From Intestinibacillus sp050255995 (lineage in GTDB: Bacteria > Bacillota > Clostridia > Oscillospirales > Butyricicoccaceae): a DNA stretch of 11,648 nucleotides. Shown here piece after piece: positions 6,170 through 11,648 of the stretch; position 1 is the first letter of the stretch; every line of letters starts with the position of its first letter. The notes under the pieces were generated by a model, which did no database searches, had not been told where the DNA came from, and saw only the letters and a list, made by a program, of their open reading frames with translations. The stretch spans positions 1 through 11,648 of the forward strand of contig JBFWIM010000053.1 in the NCBI GenBank assembly GCA_050255995.1. Direction: 5' to 3'. The translations under genes and the position numbers were made by a program.

Positions 6170-7938
6170 ACTCTATTTCCTCCATAGCTCTTTTTTTCTC
6201 TTTGCTTGCGGGACATTGCGAGCAGCGGGTCTTCGCCGATATCGTCAGCGTCCGTCTGCCGCAGCGTGCGCTGCGTTTCGATGATATTTATGTAATCGTC
6301 CAGCGCCTTTTCGCGCTTACCGACGGCGACCGGAGTTGCAAGTATCGCGGAGAGGAGCTCCATTTCGTTTTGCTCAAGCCAGCCCTCGCAGGCGGATACC
6401 GTGATGAGGATGCCCTGCCCGTGCAGCTCGCGCGCATAGCCGTAAATTTTAGCCAGGACCGCTGCGGAAAAATGTTCGGATGGCAGCCGGTCCCAAAGGT
6501 AATCCATGGTCTCCGGGCTTTCGAACACCAGCCGCAGGATACCCTCTTCCGCACGCGCGGATTTGATATCCGTATATTGCAGCGAGCGATCCTTGGGCTG
6601 CGCGGCGGCAACCGGCGCGCGGATTTCACGGCGCGCGGCGGCCTTTTGCTGTTTGCGGCGGATGGCGAGCGCACGGTTCACCTCGACGCCCATGGCCTCG
6701 ACACTGACGCGCGCCATATGTGCCGCGCGTCCGGTATAGACCTCGCGCTCCACCGCGCCGTCAATACGGGCGAGCTCCCGCGCCGCGTCCTGCAAAAAGG
6801 AGACGCGCTGCTCGTCCTCATCCAAATCGTATCGGGCGGCGATGCTGTCCAGACGGTAGGCGATGTGGTTTTCCGACTGCTCGATCAGGCGGCGGAAGGC
6901 GTCCGGCCCTTTTTCCCGGATAAACTCATCCGGATCCTTCGCTCCGGGGATGCGCAGCACCTTGACCGAGAGGTCCGCCTTTTTCAGAATATCGATCGCG
7001 CGCTGCGCGGCCGCCTGTCCCGCGCCGTCCGCGTCGTAGGAGATGACAATTTCCTTGGTATACCGGGCGATCAGCCGCGCCTGCTCCTCGGTCAGCGAAG
7101 TGCCGAGCGAGGCAACCGCCGAGTTAAACCCGGCCTGATGCAGGGCGATGACGTCCATATAGCCTTCGGCGAGGATAAAATATTCCGCCTTGGTCTTTTT
7201 GGCGAGATTGAGCGCGAACAGGTTGCGGCTCTTGTGAAACACCGCGGTCTCAGGCGAGTTTAAATACTTGGGCTTGCTGTCGTCCATGACGCGCCCGCCG
7301 AAAGCGATCACCTGCCCGCGCGTATCAATAATGGGGAACATGACGCGCCCGCGGAACCGGTCGTATACCCGCCCCTTTTCATTTTTGGAGACCAGCCCGG
7401 CATCCAGAAGCTCGTCTTTGGCGTAGCCCTTAGTCTGCATCGCGTCCATCAGGGCGCTGAAGCTGTCCGGCGCGAAACCAAGGCCGAAGCGGTTCATAGT
7501 TTTGCGGGTCAGCCCGCGCCGCGCGAAGTACTGCTGCACATGCACGTGCTCGGGTGCCCAGAGCTCGTCATAAAAGAACCGCGCCGCATCGCGGCACAGG
7601 GCGAGAATGCGCTCGCGCCGGTGTGCTGCGCGCGGATCCGCCCTGTCCTCAGGCACCTGCATGCCGGTCTGATCGGCCAAAAACCGTACCGCATCCGGAA
7701 ACTCCAGCCCCTCGGCGCGCATAATAAAATTAATCACGCCCCCGCCCGCGCCGCAGCCGAAACAGTGATAAATCTGCTTGTCTGGCGCGACGGAAAAGGA
7801 TGCGGATTTCTCGTTATGGAACGGACACAGGCCAAAATAATTTGCACCGCTTTTTTTTAGCTGCACATAACGTGAAACCACGTCCAGAATGTCACATCGC
7901 GCGGAAAGTTCATCGAGAAAACCGCGGTCAAACGCCAT
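6166..7938 (-). CDS. dnaG: DNA primase DnaG
   Basis: A 590-residue primase that lays down RNA primers at the replication fork. The N-terminal CHC2 zinc-binding domain shows C38, H41, C59 and C62 (LCPFHNEKSASF, IYHCFGCG). The catalytic core has the RFGLGFAP motif (150-157). The TOPRIM domain carries AEGYMD (E258) and SYDADGAGQ (300-308), whose acidic residues bind Mg2+. Residues about 455-570 form a helical C-terminal domain of the kind that binds the replicative helicase, ending in a charged tail. ATG 7938 follows AAAGGAGGA (7946-7954) at 7-nt spacing. The gene begins 67 nt after the dgt stop, with no terminator between, and its TGA overlaps the rpoD ATG by one base plus two, so the last codons (GGA GGA) double as the rpoD ribosome binding site. 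Nothing is missing or truncated. Confidence 0.98.
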   Translation of the reverse strand: MAFDRGFLDELSARCDILDVVSRYVQLKKSGANYFGLCPFHNEKSASFSVAPDKQIYHCFGCGAGGGVINFIMRAEGLEFPDAVRFLADQTGMQVPEDRADPRAAHRRERILALCRDAARFFYDELWAPEHVHVQQYFARRGLTRKTMNRFGLGFAPDSFSALMDAMQTKGYAKDELLDAGLVSKNEKGRVYDRFRGRVMFPIIDTRGQVIAFGGRVMDDSKPKYLNSPETAVFHKSRNLFALNLAKKTKAEYFILAEGYMDVIALHQAGFNSAVASLGTSLTEEQARLIARYTKEIVISYDADGAGQAAAQRAIDILKKADLSVKVLRIPGAKDPDEFIREKGPDAFRRLIEQSENHIAYRLDSIAARYDLDEDEQRVSFLQDAARELARIDGAVEREVYTGRAAHMARVSVEAMGVEVNRALAIRRKQQKAAARREIRAPVAAAQPKDRSLQYTDIKSARAEEGILRLVFESPETMDYLWDRLPSEHFSAAVLAKIYGYARELHGQGILITVSACEGWLEQNEMELLSAILATPVAVGKREKALDDYINIIETQRTLRQTDADDIGEDPLLAMSRKQREKKSYGGNRV

Positions 7939-8005
7939 ACCTGCATCCTCCTTTCGTTCGGACGGCAGCCGTGACGGCCTCCTGTCCCTGGTCTTTGCCG
8001 ACCCT

Positions 8006-9016
8006 TCAATCGTCGAACGGGTTCCAGCTCTTCGGAATAAACAGTTTTTTGTACATCATGATGGAATAACGATCGGTCATGCAGGCGACATAGTCACATA
8101 CCACGCGCGCGCGGCTGTCCGTATCCATGAGCCTCCGGTAATCCTCCGGCAGCTCCTCCGGATGCTCGTCATAGTACCCATACAGCGCGCGCAGCATATC
8201 CATCGCACGGGTCTCCTCGGTCTGTGCTTTGGTACCCCGGTAAATACTGCGGAAATTGAACTTGCGCAGCTCCAGCATGGCCTCGTGGATTTCAGAATCC
8301 ATGCCAATTTCACCGGTCCGTTCGCCGTATGTAATCATGTTGCTGACCAGCGTATCGATTCGGCTGCCATGCGTATCGCCGAGTGTCCGGCGCAGTTCCT
8401 TCGGAATGTCCTCCTGTCCGATCAGCCCGGCGCGCAGTGCGTCGTCAATGTCGTGGTTGACGTAGGCAATGCGGTCTGCGAAGTGGATGATGCGTCCTTC
8501 CTGTGTGGATGCCTTTCTGCCGCCCGTATGGCAGACAATGCCGTCGCGCACCTCCCAGGTCAGGTTCAGCCCTCTGCCGTCGTGCTCAATGCGCTCGACT
8601 ACGCGCAGGCTTTGTTCATTATGGCGGAACCCCTCCGGGCATACGCTTGCCAGCGCAGTTTCGCCCGCGTGGCCGAACGGCGTATGCCCAAGATCGTGCC
8701 CGAGGGCGATGGCCTCCGTCAGGTCTTCGTTCAGGCGCAGGGCGCGGGCAACGGTACGGCCAATCTGCGCCACCTCCAGCGTATGCGTCAGGCGCGCGCG
8801 GTAGTGGTCGCCCTCCGGAGAAATAAAGACCTGCGTCTTGTTGCTCAGGCGGCGGAACGCTTTGGAGTGAATAATGCGGTCGCGGTCGCGCTGGTAACAG
8901 GTGCGCATGGGACAGGGGTTAACCTCCCGCTCCCGTCCGCGCGAGTGCGCTGAAAGCGCGGCGTTTTCACTCAGGGCCTGCGCCTCCAGCGCCTCCAGCT
9001 GTTCCCGTATTGTCAT
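8006..9016 (-). CDS. dgt: dGTP triphosphohydrolase family protein (HD domain)
   Basis: A 336-residue HD-superfamily enzyme that is expected to remove triphosphate from a deoxynucleoside triphosphate, controlling dNTP pools. Metal-binding residues are visible: H78 (RLTHTLEV), H107-D108 in HDLGHTPFGHAGE, and D181 (FADRIAY). The N-terminal RDRIIHSKAFRRLSNKTQVF (45-64) is characteristic of the dGTPase family. I chose ATG 9016 because GGGAGG (9024-9029) lies 7 nt upstream; the longer frame from ATG 9031 would begin inside that site. It is first in the operon, 67 nt before dnaG. A dgt-dnaG-rpoD order is common in Clostridia. Nucleotide specificity (dGTP alone or several dNTPs) cannot be read from the sequence. 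Confidence 0.93.
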   Translation of the reverse strand: MTIREQLEALEAQALSENAALSAHSRGREREVNPCPMRTCYQRDRDRIIHSKAFRRLSNKTQVFISPEGDHYRARLTHTLEVAQIGRTVARALRLNEDLTEAIALGHDLGHTPFGHAGETALASVCPEGFRHNEQSLRVVERIEHDGRGLNLTWEVRDGIVCHTGGRKASTQEGRIIHFADRIAYVNHDIDDALRAGLIGQEDIPKELRRTLGDTHGSRIDTLVSNMITYGERTGEIGMDSEIHEAMLELRKFNFRSIYRGTKAQTEETRAMDMLRALYGYYDEHPEELPEDYRRLMDTDSRARVVCDYVACMTDRYSIMMYKKLFIPKSWNPFDD

Positions 9017-9066
9017 GCAGTGACCTCCCATTTAAGCGGCGCCTTGCAAAAAAGCATCCTATAGTT

Positions 9067-9075
9067 ATAATACCA
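9067..9075 (-). promoter_or_regulatory. Extended -10 promoter of the dgt-dnaG-rpoD operon
   Basis: On the - strand TGG-TATTAT (9075-9067) forms an extended -10 element about 50 nt before the dgt ATG. No convincing -35 hexamer lies 16-18 bp upstream. It is the best candidate between dgt and the divergent transcript. Confidence 0.5.
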
Positions 9076-9171
9076 AGCGCATTTGTTTTTCCCTCTTTTT
9101 TCTCAAAAGTTTTCCAATGTGAATTTGAACAAAAAATATCGCCCAAACAAAACTTCTTTTCACACATCCTC

Positions 9172-9200
9172 TTGCAATGTTTCCCAAAGTGTGCTATGCT
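9172..9200 (+). promoter_or_regulatory. Strong SigA promoter driving the candidate small RNA
   Basis: TTGCAA (9172-9177) and TATGCT (9195-9200) are separated by exactly 17 bp, and TGC (9192-9194) supplies an extended -10. The start is expected near 9207. No ribosome binding site with a credible coding frame follows, and the next strong signal is a terminator at 9416-9455. Confidence 0.65.
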
Positions 9201-9206
9201 AAAACA

Positions 9207-9455
9207 AAAAGAGTGGAGACAAGTGGCCGTTGCGGGAAATGCAAACGGATATTTTCTATTCTTCCGACTATGCAGCAAAGTATAGTATACCACTATTGTT
9301 CTCTTTTTACAACCCCGCATCTCCGGTTCCTTTACAGCCATGCCAATTTGGCCTGTTTATGGCGGAACATCGTTTTTTATGTCTGACGATCAGCGGTTTT
9401 GCGCCGCTCTTGCCGCGCCGTGCAGGATTTTCCCTGCGCGGCGTTTTTATTTTTT
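9207..9455 (+). ncRNA. Candidate structured non-coding RNA, about 250 nt, family unknown
   Basis: This is bounded by an extended -10 promoter and an intrinsic terminator. By eye the RNA folds into separate domains. First, a three-way junction: P1 pairs GAGACAAGTGG (9216-9226) with 9290-9303 (bulges at 9294-9295 and 9299); P2 is CCGTTGC (9227-9233) with GCAAACGG (9241-9248); P3 is ACTAT (9267-9271) with ATAGT (9282-9286). Second, a stacked hairpin: GTTCC (9326-9330) with GGAAC (9364-9368), GCCAT (9337-9341) with ATGGC (9359-9363), and inner GCCA-ATT-TGGC (9342-9352). Third, AGCGG (9392-9396) with CCGCT (9404-9408), then the terminator. I do not recognise it as 6S, SRP, RNase P, tmRNA, a T-box or a familiar riboswitch. 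It could instead be a regulatory leader for the gene at 9514. Folding is manual and unscored. Confidence 0.45.
9416..9455 (+). terminator. Strong rightward intrinsic terminator
   Basis: CGCCGTGCAGG (9416-9426) pairs with CCTGCGCGGCG (9433-9443), 11 bp with one G-U pair and a 6-nt loop, followed by TTTTTATTTTTT (9444-9455). It faces + strand, 58 bp before the first stalk-domain start codon, so it ends the candidate small RNA or attenuates the downstream gene. Confidence 0.88.
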
Positions 9456-9484
9456 GCAGGCAGAGCCCACGGCACGCCGCTTCG

Positions 9485-9490
9485 TATAAT
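9485..9490 (+). promoter_or_regulatory. Consensus -10 box for the stalk-domain operon
   Basis: A perfect TATAAT lies 23 bp before the ATG at 9514 and downstream of the terminator. No recognisable -35 element or TGn extension is present at normal spacing; TTGCAG (9454-9459) is 25 bp away, which is too far. An activator-dependent promoter is possible. Confidence 0.4.
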
Positions 9491-9513
9491 CTTTATTACA
9501 AGAGGGTGACGGA

Positions 9514-10236
9514 ATGAAAAAACTGGAGAAAACAAAGTACTTTGCGTTGGGGGCAGCGTCCGCGCTGCTGTTCGGCACAGTCGTGCTGCCCGCGGGGGCG
9601 GCGCTGCTGAACCGCACCATTCAGGTGCAGACAGGCGTCAGCATTTACGTTGACGACGTCAAGCTCAACCCAACAGATGCCAGCGGCAACGCGGTCACAC
9701 CGTTTATTTACAACGGCACGACCTACCTGCCCGTGCGCGCCGTGGGTACGGCAGTCGGCAAGGCCGTGCAGTGGGACAGCAAAACCTCCAGCGTTTATCT
9801 CGGCAAGCACGAATCGACCGAGCCCGCGGCCTGGCTGAAGGATCTGGAAGATTTCAATCACTACTATACTGTGTTTGAAACCAAGCCCAGTCTCAAGGAC
9901 AATGTCGGCAACCTTCACAGCGATGCTCTGTACCTCGGCTCAACTACATCGACCGCCAGTTGGGAAGAGTATCTGATCAACGGCCAGTACACCAGCATTC
10001 GCGGCAGCGTGTGCATCAGCTACGCGCAACGCAGCACCTTCTCCTCAAATGCGTTGCTGCGCATCTATGGGGACGATAAACTGCTATACACCTCACCCTA
10101 TATCACGGTTGGCACGCAGCCGATTGCCTTCAACGTCGACCTGACCGGCGTGACGAAGCTTAAGGTGGAGACCGTCAGCGCGGATGCGGATCATGCGAGC
10201 CCGCTCTATCTGACCGAGTGCGGCCTGTACACCTGA
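9514..10236 (+). CDS. Secreted stalk-domain protein with C-terminal NPCBM-like domain
   Basis: A 240-residue exported protein. Residues 1-30 form a signal peptide (KK-rich start, hydrophobic core, PAGA cleavage region). Residues about 43-97 match the copper amine oxidase N-terminal ('stalk') domain, with IYVDDVKLNP and TYLPVRAVGTAVGKAVQWD; this domain does not imply amine oxidase activity. Residues about 130-239 resemble the NPCBM carbohydrate-binding fold: paired strands with LRIYGDDKLLYTS, then FNVDLTGVTKLKVET and a closing LYLTECGLY. The combination suggests a cell-wall or glycan-associated surface protein. AGAGGG (9501-9506) lies 7 nt before ATG 9514. It is followed by a second stalk-domain gene after a 16-nt gap, likely co-transcribed. 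No sortase or lipobox anchor is visible. The exact ligand is unknown. Confidence 0.82.
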   Translation: MKKLEKTKYFALGAASALLFGTVVLPAGAALLNRTIQVQTGVSIYVDDVKLNPTDASGNAVTPFIYNGTTYLPVRAVGTAVGKAVQWDSKTSSVYLGKHESTEPAAWLKDLEDFNHYYTVFETKPSLKDNVGNLHSDALYLGSTTSTASWEEYLINGQYTSIRGSVCISYAQRSTFSSNALLRIYGDDKLLYTSPYITVGTQPIAFNVDLTGVTKLKVETVSADADHASPLYLTECGLYT

Positions 10237-10252
10237 TCAAGGAATATTTTAC

Positions 10253-10933
10253 ATGAAAAAATACTTTATCCGCGCGCTCTGCACCGCGCTGACGCTTGCC
10301 CTGTGCAGTTTTCCCGCCTTCGCGGCGGATATCCATGTCACAAAAGACGGGCGTCCCGTGATCTTTTCCGACGCGACGCCCTATCTCAGCCCGGACAACC
10401 GCACCATGCTGCCGCTGCGCGCGGTCGGCGAGGCGCTCGGCTGTCAGGTGGGCTGGAACAGCAACAACGAGATTGTGCGCGTGCTGTCCCCCGTGTATGC
10501 CGAACAGCAGCAAAGGGATGACGAATGGCCGTGGGTACAGGTTGCGCTTTATCTCAAGCCCGGATACAAGCCCTTTCTTGAGGAGTATGCCTTCGCAACC
10601 ACCGACGGCCCCGTAAAGCCCATCAATCTGTTTCCGTCCCCGGCAACCGCCGACAGCTATCTGCGCAGCCACCGTGACGAGCCCGAACGCAACTGGGTGC
10701 TTGTGTCGGACGTGGCGCCGGTCGTTCGCAATGGCCGCACGTACCTGCCCATCCGCGCGGTCGCCGAGCTCTGCGGCTTTGCCGTCGACTGGGACGAGGC
10801 CACCCAAACGGTTGCCATCTCTTCGATGGGCGAACCGCAACCCACCTATTTAACCGAAACCAACGATGCGCAAACGCTGAATGACGTTGTGGATACGCTT
10901 TTCCCTTGTGGTGACAACGGATTATATGGTTGA
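10253..10933 (+). CDS. Secreted protein with two stalk (copper amine oxidase N-terminal-like) modules
   Basis: A 226-residue exported protein. Residues 1-24 are a signal peptide ending AFA-AD; the Cys in LALC is not in a lipobox context. Two repeats of the stalk motif are visible: TMLPLRAVGEALGCQVGWN (51-69) and TYLPIRAVAELCGFAVDWD (163-181), each followed by a short hydrophobic strand (EIVRVLS; TVAISS). A charged segment rich in aromatic and proline residues (about 84-150) separates them, and a third Cys is near the C-terminus (C219). AAGGA (10239-10243) precedes ATG 10253 by 9 nt. It is the second gene of a pair with the upstream stalk-domain protein and ends at a strong terminator. Extracellular location and an adhesion or structural role are inferred from domain family; no enzymatic motif is seen. 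Confidence 0.82.
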   Translation: MKKYFIRALCTALTLALCSFPAFAADIHVTKDGRPVIFSDATPYLSPDNRTMLPLRAVGEALGCQVGWNSNNEIVRVLSPVYAEQQQRDDEWPWVQVALYLKPGYKPFLEEYAFATTDGPVKPINLFPSPATADSYLRSHRDEPERNWVLVSDVAPVVRNGRTYLPIRAVAELCGFAVDWDEATQTVAISSMGEPQPTYLTETNDAQTLNDVVDTLFPCGDNGLYG

Positions 10934-10941
10934 CTCTTCTG

Positions 10942-10977
10942 AAAACAGACCGCCAAAGCGGTCTGTTTTTTTATTTT
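10942..10977. terminator. Terminator shared by the stalk-domain operon and yigZ
   Basis: AAAACAGACCGC (10942-10953) pairs perfectly with GCGGTCTGTTTT (10958-10969) around a CAAA loop, followed rightward by a T-rich tail to 10977. Reading leftward the U-run is four bases, immediately after the yigZ stop codon (10971-10973), so it probably serves both convergent genes. Confidence 0.88.
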
Positions 10978-11606
10978 ACTCTTCTCCCCATAAATTTGCT
11001 CTCCATCACCTCGGCATATACCTGCCCGGCGGTCGCGTCCGCCAGCGCCGTATTAAGCCCCGCCGCGCCGCCCGCCGGGATGGTGCAGGTCAGCGTGACG
11101 TCCACGCCGAAGTCGGTATCCGTAACCGCACAGTCAAAATCCGGCAGCAGGTGCTGGACGATTTCGTAAAGCGGGTATGGGCATGCGATCAACAGCACGT
11201 CATACAGGCTCATGCGCTGGATGCCCGCCGCGGCGACCGCGATCTTCGCGCCCTCGGTATAGGCGCGCACCAGACCGCCCGTGCCCAGCAGGATGCCGCC
11301 AAAGTAGCGCGTGACGACACAGCAGACATTCACCAGCTGCTCGTGGCGCAGTACCTCAAGAATCGGCTGTCCGGCCGTCCCCTGCGGTTCGCCGTCATCT
11401 GAATATCGCATGATATTGCCCTCGCGCAGGATATATGCCCAACAATTATGCGCCGCGTCCCAATAGGTTTCACGCATTTCCTTGATTTTCGCGGTCGCTT
11501 CCTCGGGCGTTTCGACCCGCCACAGACGGCCGGTGAATCTGGACCGTTTTTCTGTAAACTGATCCTCTCCGTACGGCTCCGCCGGGATATAGTAGTCCTT
11601 TTCCAT
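10971..11606 (-). CDS. yigZ: YigZ/IMPACT family protein (UPF0029)
   Basis: A 211-residue cytoplasmic protein of the conserved YigZ (IMPACT, UPF0029) family, whose biochemical role is poorly defined; the eukaryotic relative IMPACT affects translational control. Family signatures are SRFTGRLWRV (22-31), DAAHNCWAY (50-58), YSDDGEPQGTAGQPILEVL (68-86) and RYFGGILLGTGGLVRAY (100-116). Residues about 136-200 form the small C-terminal DUF1949-type alpha-beta domain. ATG 11606 gives a normal-length protein; the site upstream is weak (GGA about 5 nt away, AAAGG about 14 nt away), so expression may be modest or the start shared with an unseen upstream gene. Its stop overlaps the T-run of the shared terminator. 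Gene symbol follows the E. coli orthologue name. Confidence 0.93.
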   Translation of the reverse strand: MEKDYYIPAEPYGEDQFTEKRSRFTGRLWRVETPEEATAKIKEMRETYWDAAHNCWAYILREGNIMRYSDDGEPQGTAGQPILEVLRHEQLVNVCCVVTRYFGGILLGTGGLVRAYTEGAKIAVAAAGIQRMSLYDVLLIACPYPLYEIVQHLLPDFDCAVTDTDFGVDVTLTCTIPAGGAAGLNTALADATAGQVYAEVMESKFMGRRVK

Positions 11607-11648
11607 GCTGTCCGTTCTGCCTTTAATTCCTGTCTTCCAACTGATACT

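Larger units (their letters stand above)
9017..9513. other. AT-rich divergent intergenic region, no protein gene supported
   Basis: This 497-bp gap between the divergent dgt operon and the stalk-domain genes is much AT-richer than its neighbours, especially 9061-9180. It holds a leftward promoter for dgt (9067-9075), a rightward promoter (9172-9200), a structured transcript candidate (9207-9455), a strong terminator and a lone TATAAT (9485-9490). Open frames here run through the promoter or terminator and give no protein-like product. Confidence 0.8.

Noticed and set aside
6154..7263. Open frame of 369 codons antisense to dnaG
   Set aside because: No ribosome site or recognisable fold; the opposite strand is unmistakable DNA primase.
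7939..8005. Possible separate promoter or terminator in the dgt-dnaG gap
   Set aside because: The 67-nt gap has a short GC palindrome but no U-tract and no paired -35/-10 elements, so the genes are best treated as one operon.
7889..8953. Open frame of 354 codons antisense to dgt
   Set aside because: Shadow of the dgt coding strand, which carries the full HD motif set.
9197..9285. ATG overlapping the -10 box that opens a 29-codon frame in the candidate small RNA
   Set aside because: The ATG lies inside the promoter's -10 element, so it would precede the transcript start; downstream GTG and TTG alternatives lack a well-spaced site.
9416..9443. Possible antiterminator pairing that would make the terminator a riboswitch expression platform
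   Set aside because: I looked for an upstream segment able to pair well with the left terminator arm and found only short GC matches (for example 9393-9396), not a convincing alternative fold.
9230..9517. Open frame of 95 codons through the intergenic region upstream of the first stalk-domain gene
   Set aside because: It runs through a strong terminator and the next promoter and overlaps the following start codon; its product shows no domain or coding-like composition.
11607..11648. Promoter for yigZ at the right edge
   Set aside because: Only 42 bp are available and no -10 or -35 box is recognisable there; the promoter or a co-transcribed gene probably lies beyond the window.

Overview
The window reads as a chromosomal segment of a GC-rich, low-copy-mobile Firmicute, most likely a Clostridia member of the Oscillospiraceae/Ruminococcaceae type. 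The reasons are strong AGGAGG-type ribosome binding sites, SigA-type promoters, a dgt-dnaG-rpoD module, a 410-residue Firmicute-style sigma-A, and 'stalk'-domain secreted proteins. The taxonomic placement is inference; no rRNA is present. I see no insertion sequence, CRISPR array, tRNA or phage gene.

Layout from left to right. (1) 1-44 holds the hydrophobic tail of an upstream gene, overlapped by a promoter for a divergent M24-fold protein (101-1300, +). (2) A shared terminator separates it from a convergent Na+/phosphate symporter with a PhoU-like tail (1343-3124, -), which has a near-consensus promoter and a hairpin abutting its ribosome binding site. (3) A three-gene + strand operon follows: a class I glutamine amidotransferase-like C26 hydrolase (3304-3981), a small Smr-like protein (4006-4353) and a small HExxH metallopeptidase-family protein (4385-4762). 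It ends in a perfect 17-bp bidirectional terminator. (4) A - strand operon reads dgt (9016 to 8006), dnaG (7938 to 6166), rpoD (6169 to 4937) and then an unannotated 28-codon membrane-peptide gene (4925 to 4839). dnaG and rpoD overlap by ATGA. (5) A 480-bp AT-rich intergenic region (9017-9513) carries divergent promoters and a promoter-plus-terminator unit that looks like a structured, non-coding RNA of about 250 nt. (6) Two tandem secreted stalk-domain proteins (9514-10236 and 10253-10933, +) end at a terminator shared with convergent yigZ (10971-11606, -).

Functionally, the core is housekeeping: dGTPase-family nucleotide control, replication primase and the vegetative sigma factor in one transcript. 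Phosphate uptake and assorted hydrolases surround it. The items most worth follow-up are the candidate small RNA at 9207-9455, the 28-residue membrane peptide co-transcribed with rpoD, and the M24 protein that keeps all five metal ligands but has lost both accessory catalytic histidines.
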